From: CAYVVD01 sp964454975
GTDB lineage: Bacteria; Bacteroidota; Ignavibacteria; Kapaibacteriales; UBA2268
Length of the DNA stretch: 33,384 nt
Reading direction: 5' to 3'
NCBI GenBank assembly: GCA_964454975.1
Contig: CAYVVD010000027.1
Span: 1 to 33,384, forward strand
The notes under the pieces are model-generated. The model made no database searches. It was given only the letters and a program-made list of their open reading frames with translations, and was not told the DNA's origin. How positions within the stretch are numbered: the first letter of the stretch is position 1; each line of letters starts with the position of its first letter. Below, piece after piece: positions 33,184-33,384 of this stretch. The translations under genes and the position numbers were made by a program.

Positions 33184-33384
33184 GATTCTCACAGGGTGAT
33201 CCCTTCGGTAGAACCCACGGTAGCGAGTATATATCAAGCGGAGAGGGTGGGATTCTCACAGGGTGATCCCTTCGGGAGAACCCACGGTAGCGAGTATATA
33301 TCAAGCGGAGAGGGTGTGATTCTCACAGAGTGATCCCTTCGGTAGAACCCACGGTATCGAGTATATATCAAGCGGAGAGGGTGG
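33184..33384. repeat. 67-bp tandem repeat array, three units, cut by window end
   Basis: Units start at 33184, 33251 and 33318, each beginning GATTCTCACAG and ending AGAGGGTGG or AGAGGGTGT, all exactly 67 bases with few substitutions. No unique spacers separate them, so it is a tandem array and not CRISPR. The length is not a multiple of three and stops occur, so it is not coding. Across the junction of units one and two, GTGGGATTCTC can pair with GAGAACCCAC (one bulged A) around an inner AGGGTGATCCCT hairpin. The array probably continues beyond the window. Confidence 0.9.

Noticed and set aside
33184..33384. Possible CRISPR array
   Set aside because: Repeats are directly adjacent with no unique spacers, the unit is 67 bases, and no cas genes are present.

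Overview
This window carries the downstream part of a dissimilatory sulfur metabolism (dsr) locus, then a short stretch of decayed genes, a small minus-strand housekeeping cluster, and a plus-strand accessory region that ends in tandem repeats. The best guess for the host is a Gram-negative bacterium of the Bacteroidota/Chlorobiota (FCB) group, for example an Ignavibacteria- or Kapabacteria-like lineage. The reasons are an Oar-type TonB-dependent receptor with an N-terminal carboxypeptidase-regulatory domain, several lipoproteins with SDDDD-type tails, and intergenic palindromes of a type I associate with these phyla. Unlike many Bacteroidota, most genes here have clear Shine-Dalgarno sites. 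The assignment is inference; no 16S or marker tree is available here.

Region 1 (1-15228, + strand) is the dsr locus. In order it holds dsrN (5' cut by the window edge), a small helical protein with ferritin-like motifs, dsrL, dsrC and a strong terminator. Then comes a second DsrMK-like membrane module (NarI-like cytochrome b plus HdrD-like iron-sulfur protein) and another terminator-like hairpin. After that come a cysteine-containing multi-PAS protein with a degenerate kinase domain, an RsbRD-N-domain protein, a polytopic membrane protein, and finally the canonical dsrM-dsrK-dsrJ-dsrO-dsrP operon. DsrC would carry the trisulfide or persulfide between the sulfite reductase (DsrAB, presumably upstream of the window) and DsrK. 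DsrMKJOP would link this to quinone and periplasm, and DsrL to NAD(P)H. Whether the pathway runs reductively or oxidatively cannot be decided from this window.

Region 2 (15229-16170) has no intact gene. It holds a perfect 28-bp palindrome, a truncated DUF4256-like pseudogene with an internal stop, and a DUF2059-like pseudogene on the minus strand with a homopolymer frameshift. Region 3 (16171-20397, - strand) holds a lipoprotein gene, a MtaB-type methylthiotransferase, a NeuD/PglD-type acetyltransferase, a ComEA-like helix-hairpin-helix protein and gcvT.

Region 4 (20398-33384, + strand) starts with a large TonB-dependent receptor. A tight four-gene operon follows (24365-30369). It encodes a cytoplasmic protein resembling the N-terminal half of VioB/RebD/StaD, a propeller-like lipoprotein, a protein joining an inner-membrane VTT/DedA domain to an Omp85-type outer-membrane barrel through an internal signal peptide, and a small HELGH metalloprotease-like protein. 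I consider this operon the best candidate for an undescribed system. A FIST sensor and a class III adenylate cyclase form a second two-gene unit, and the window ends inside an array of exact-length 67-bp tandem repeats.
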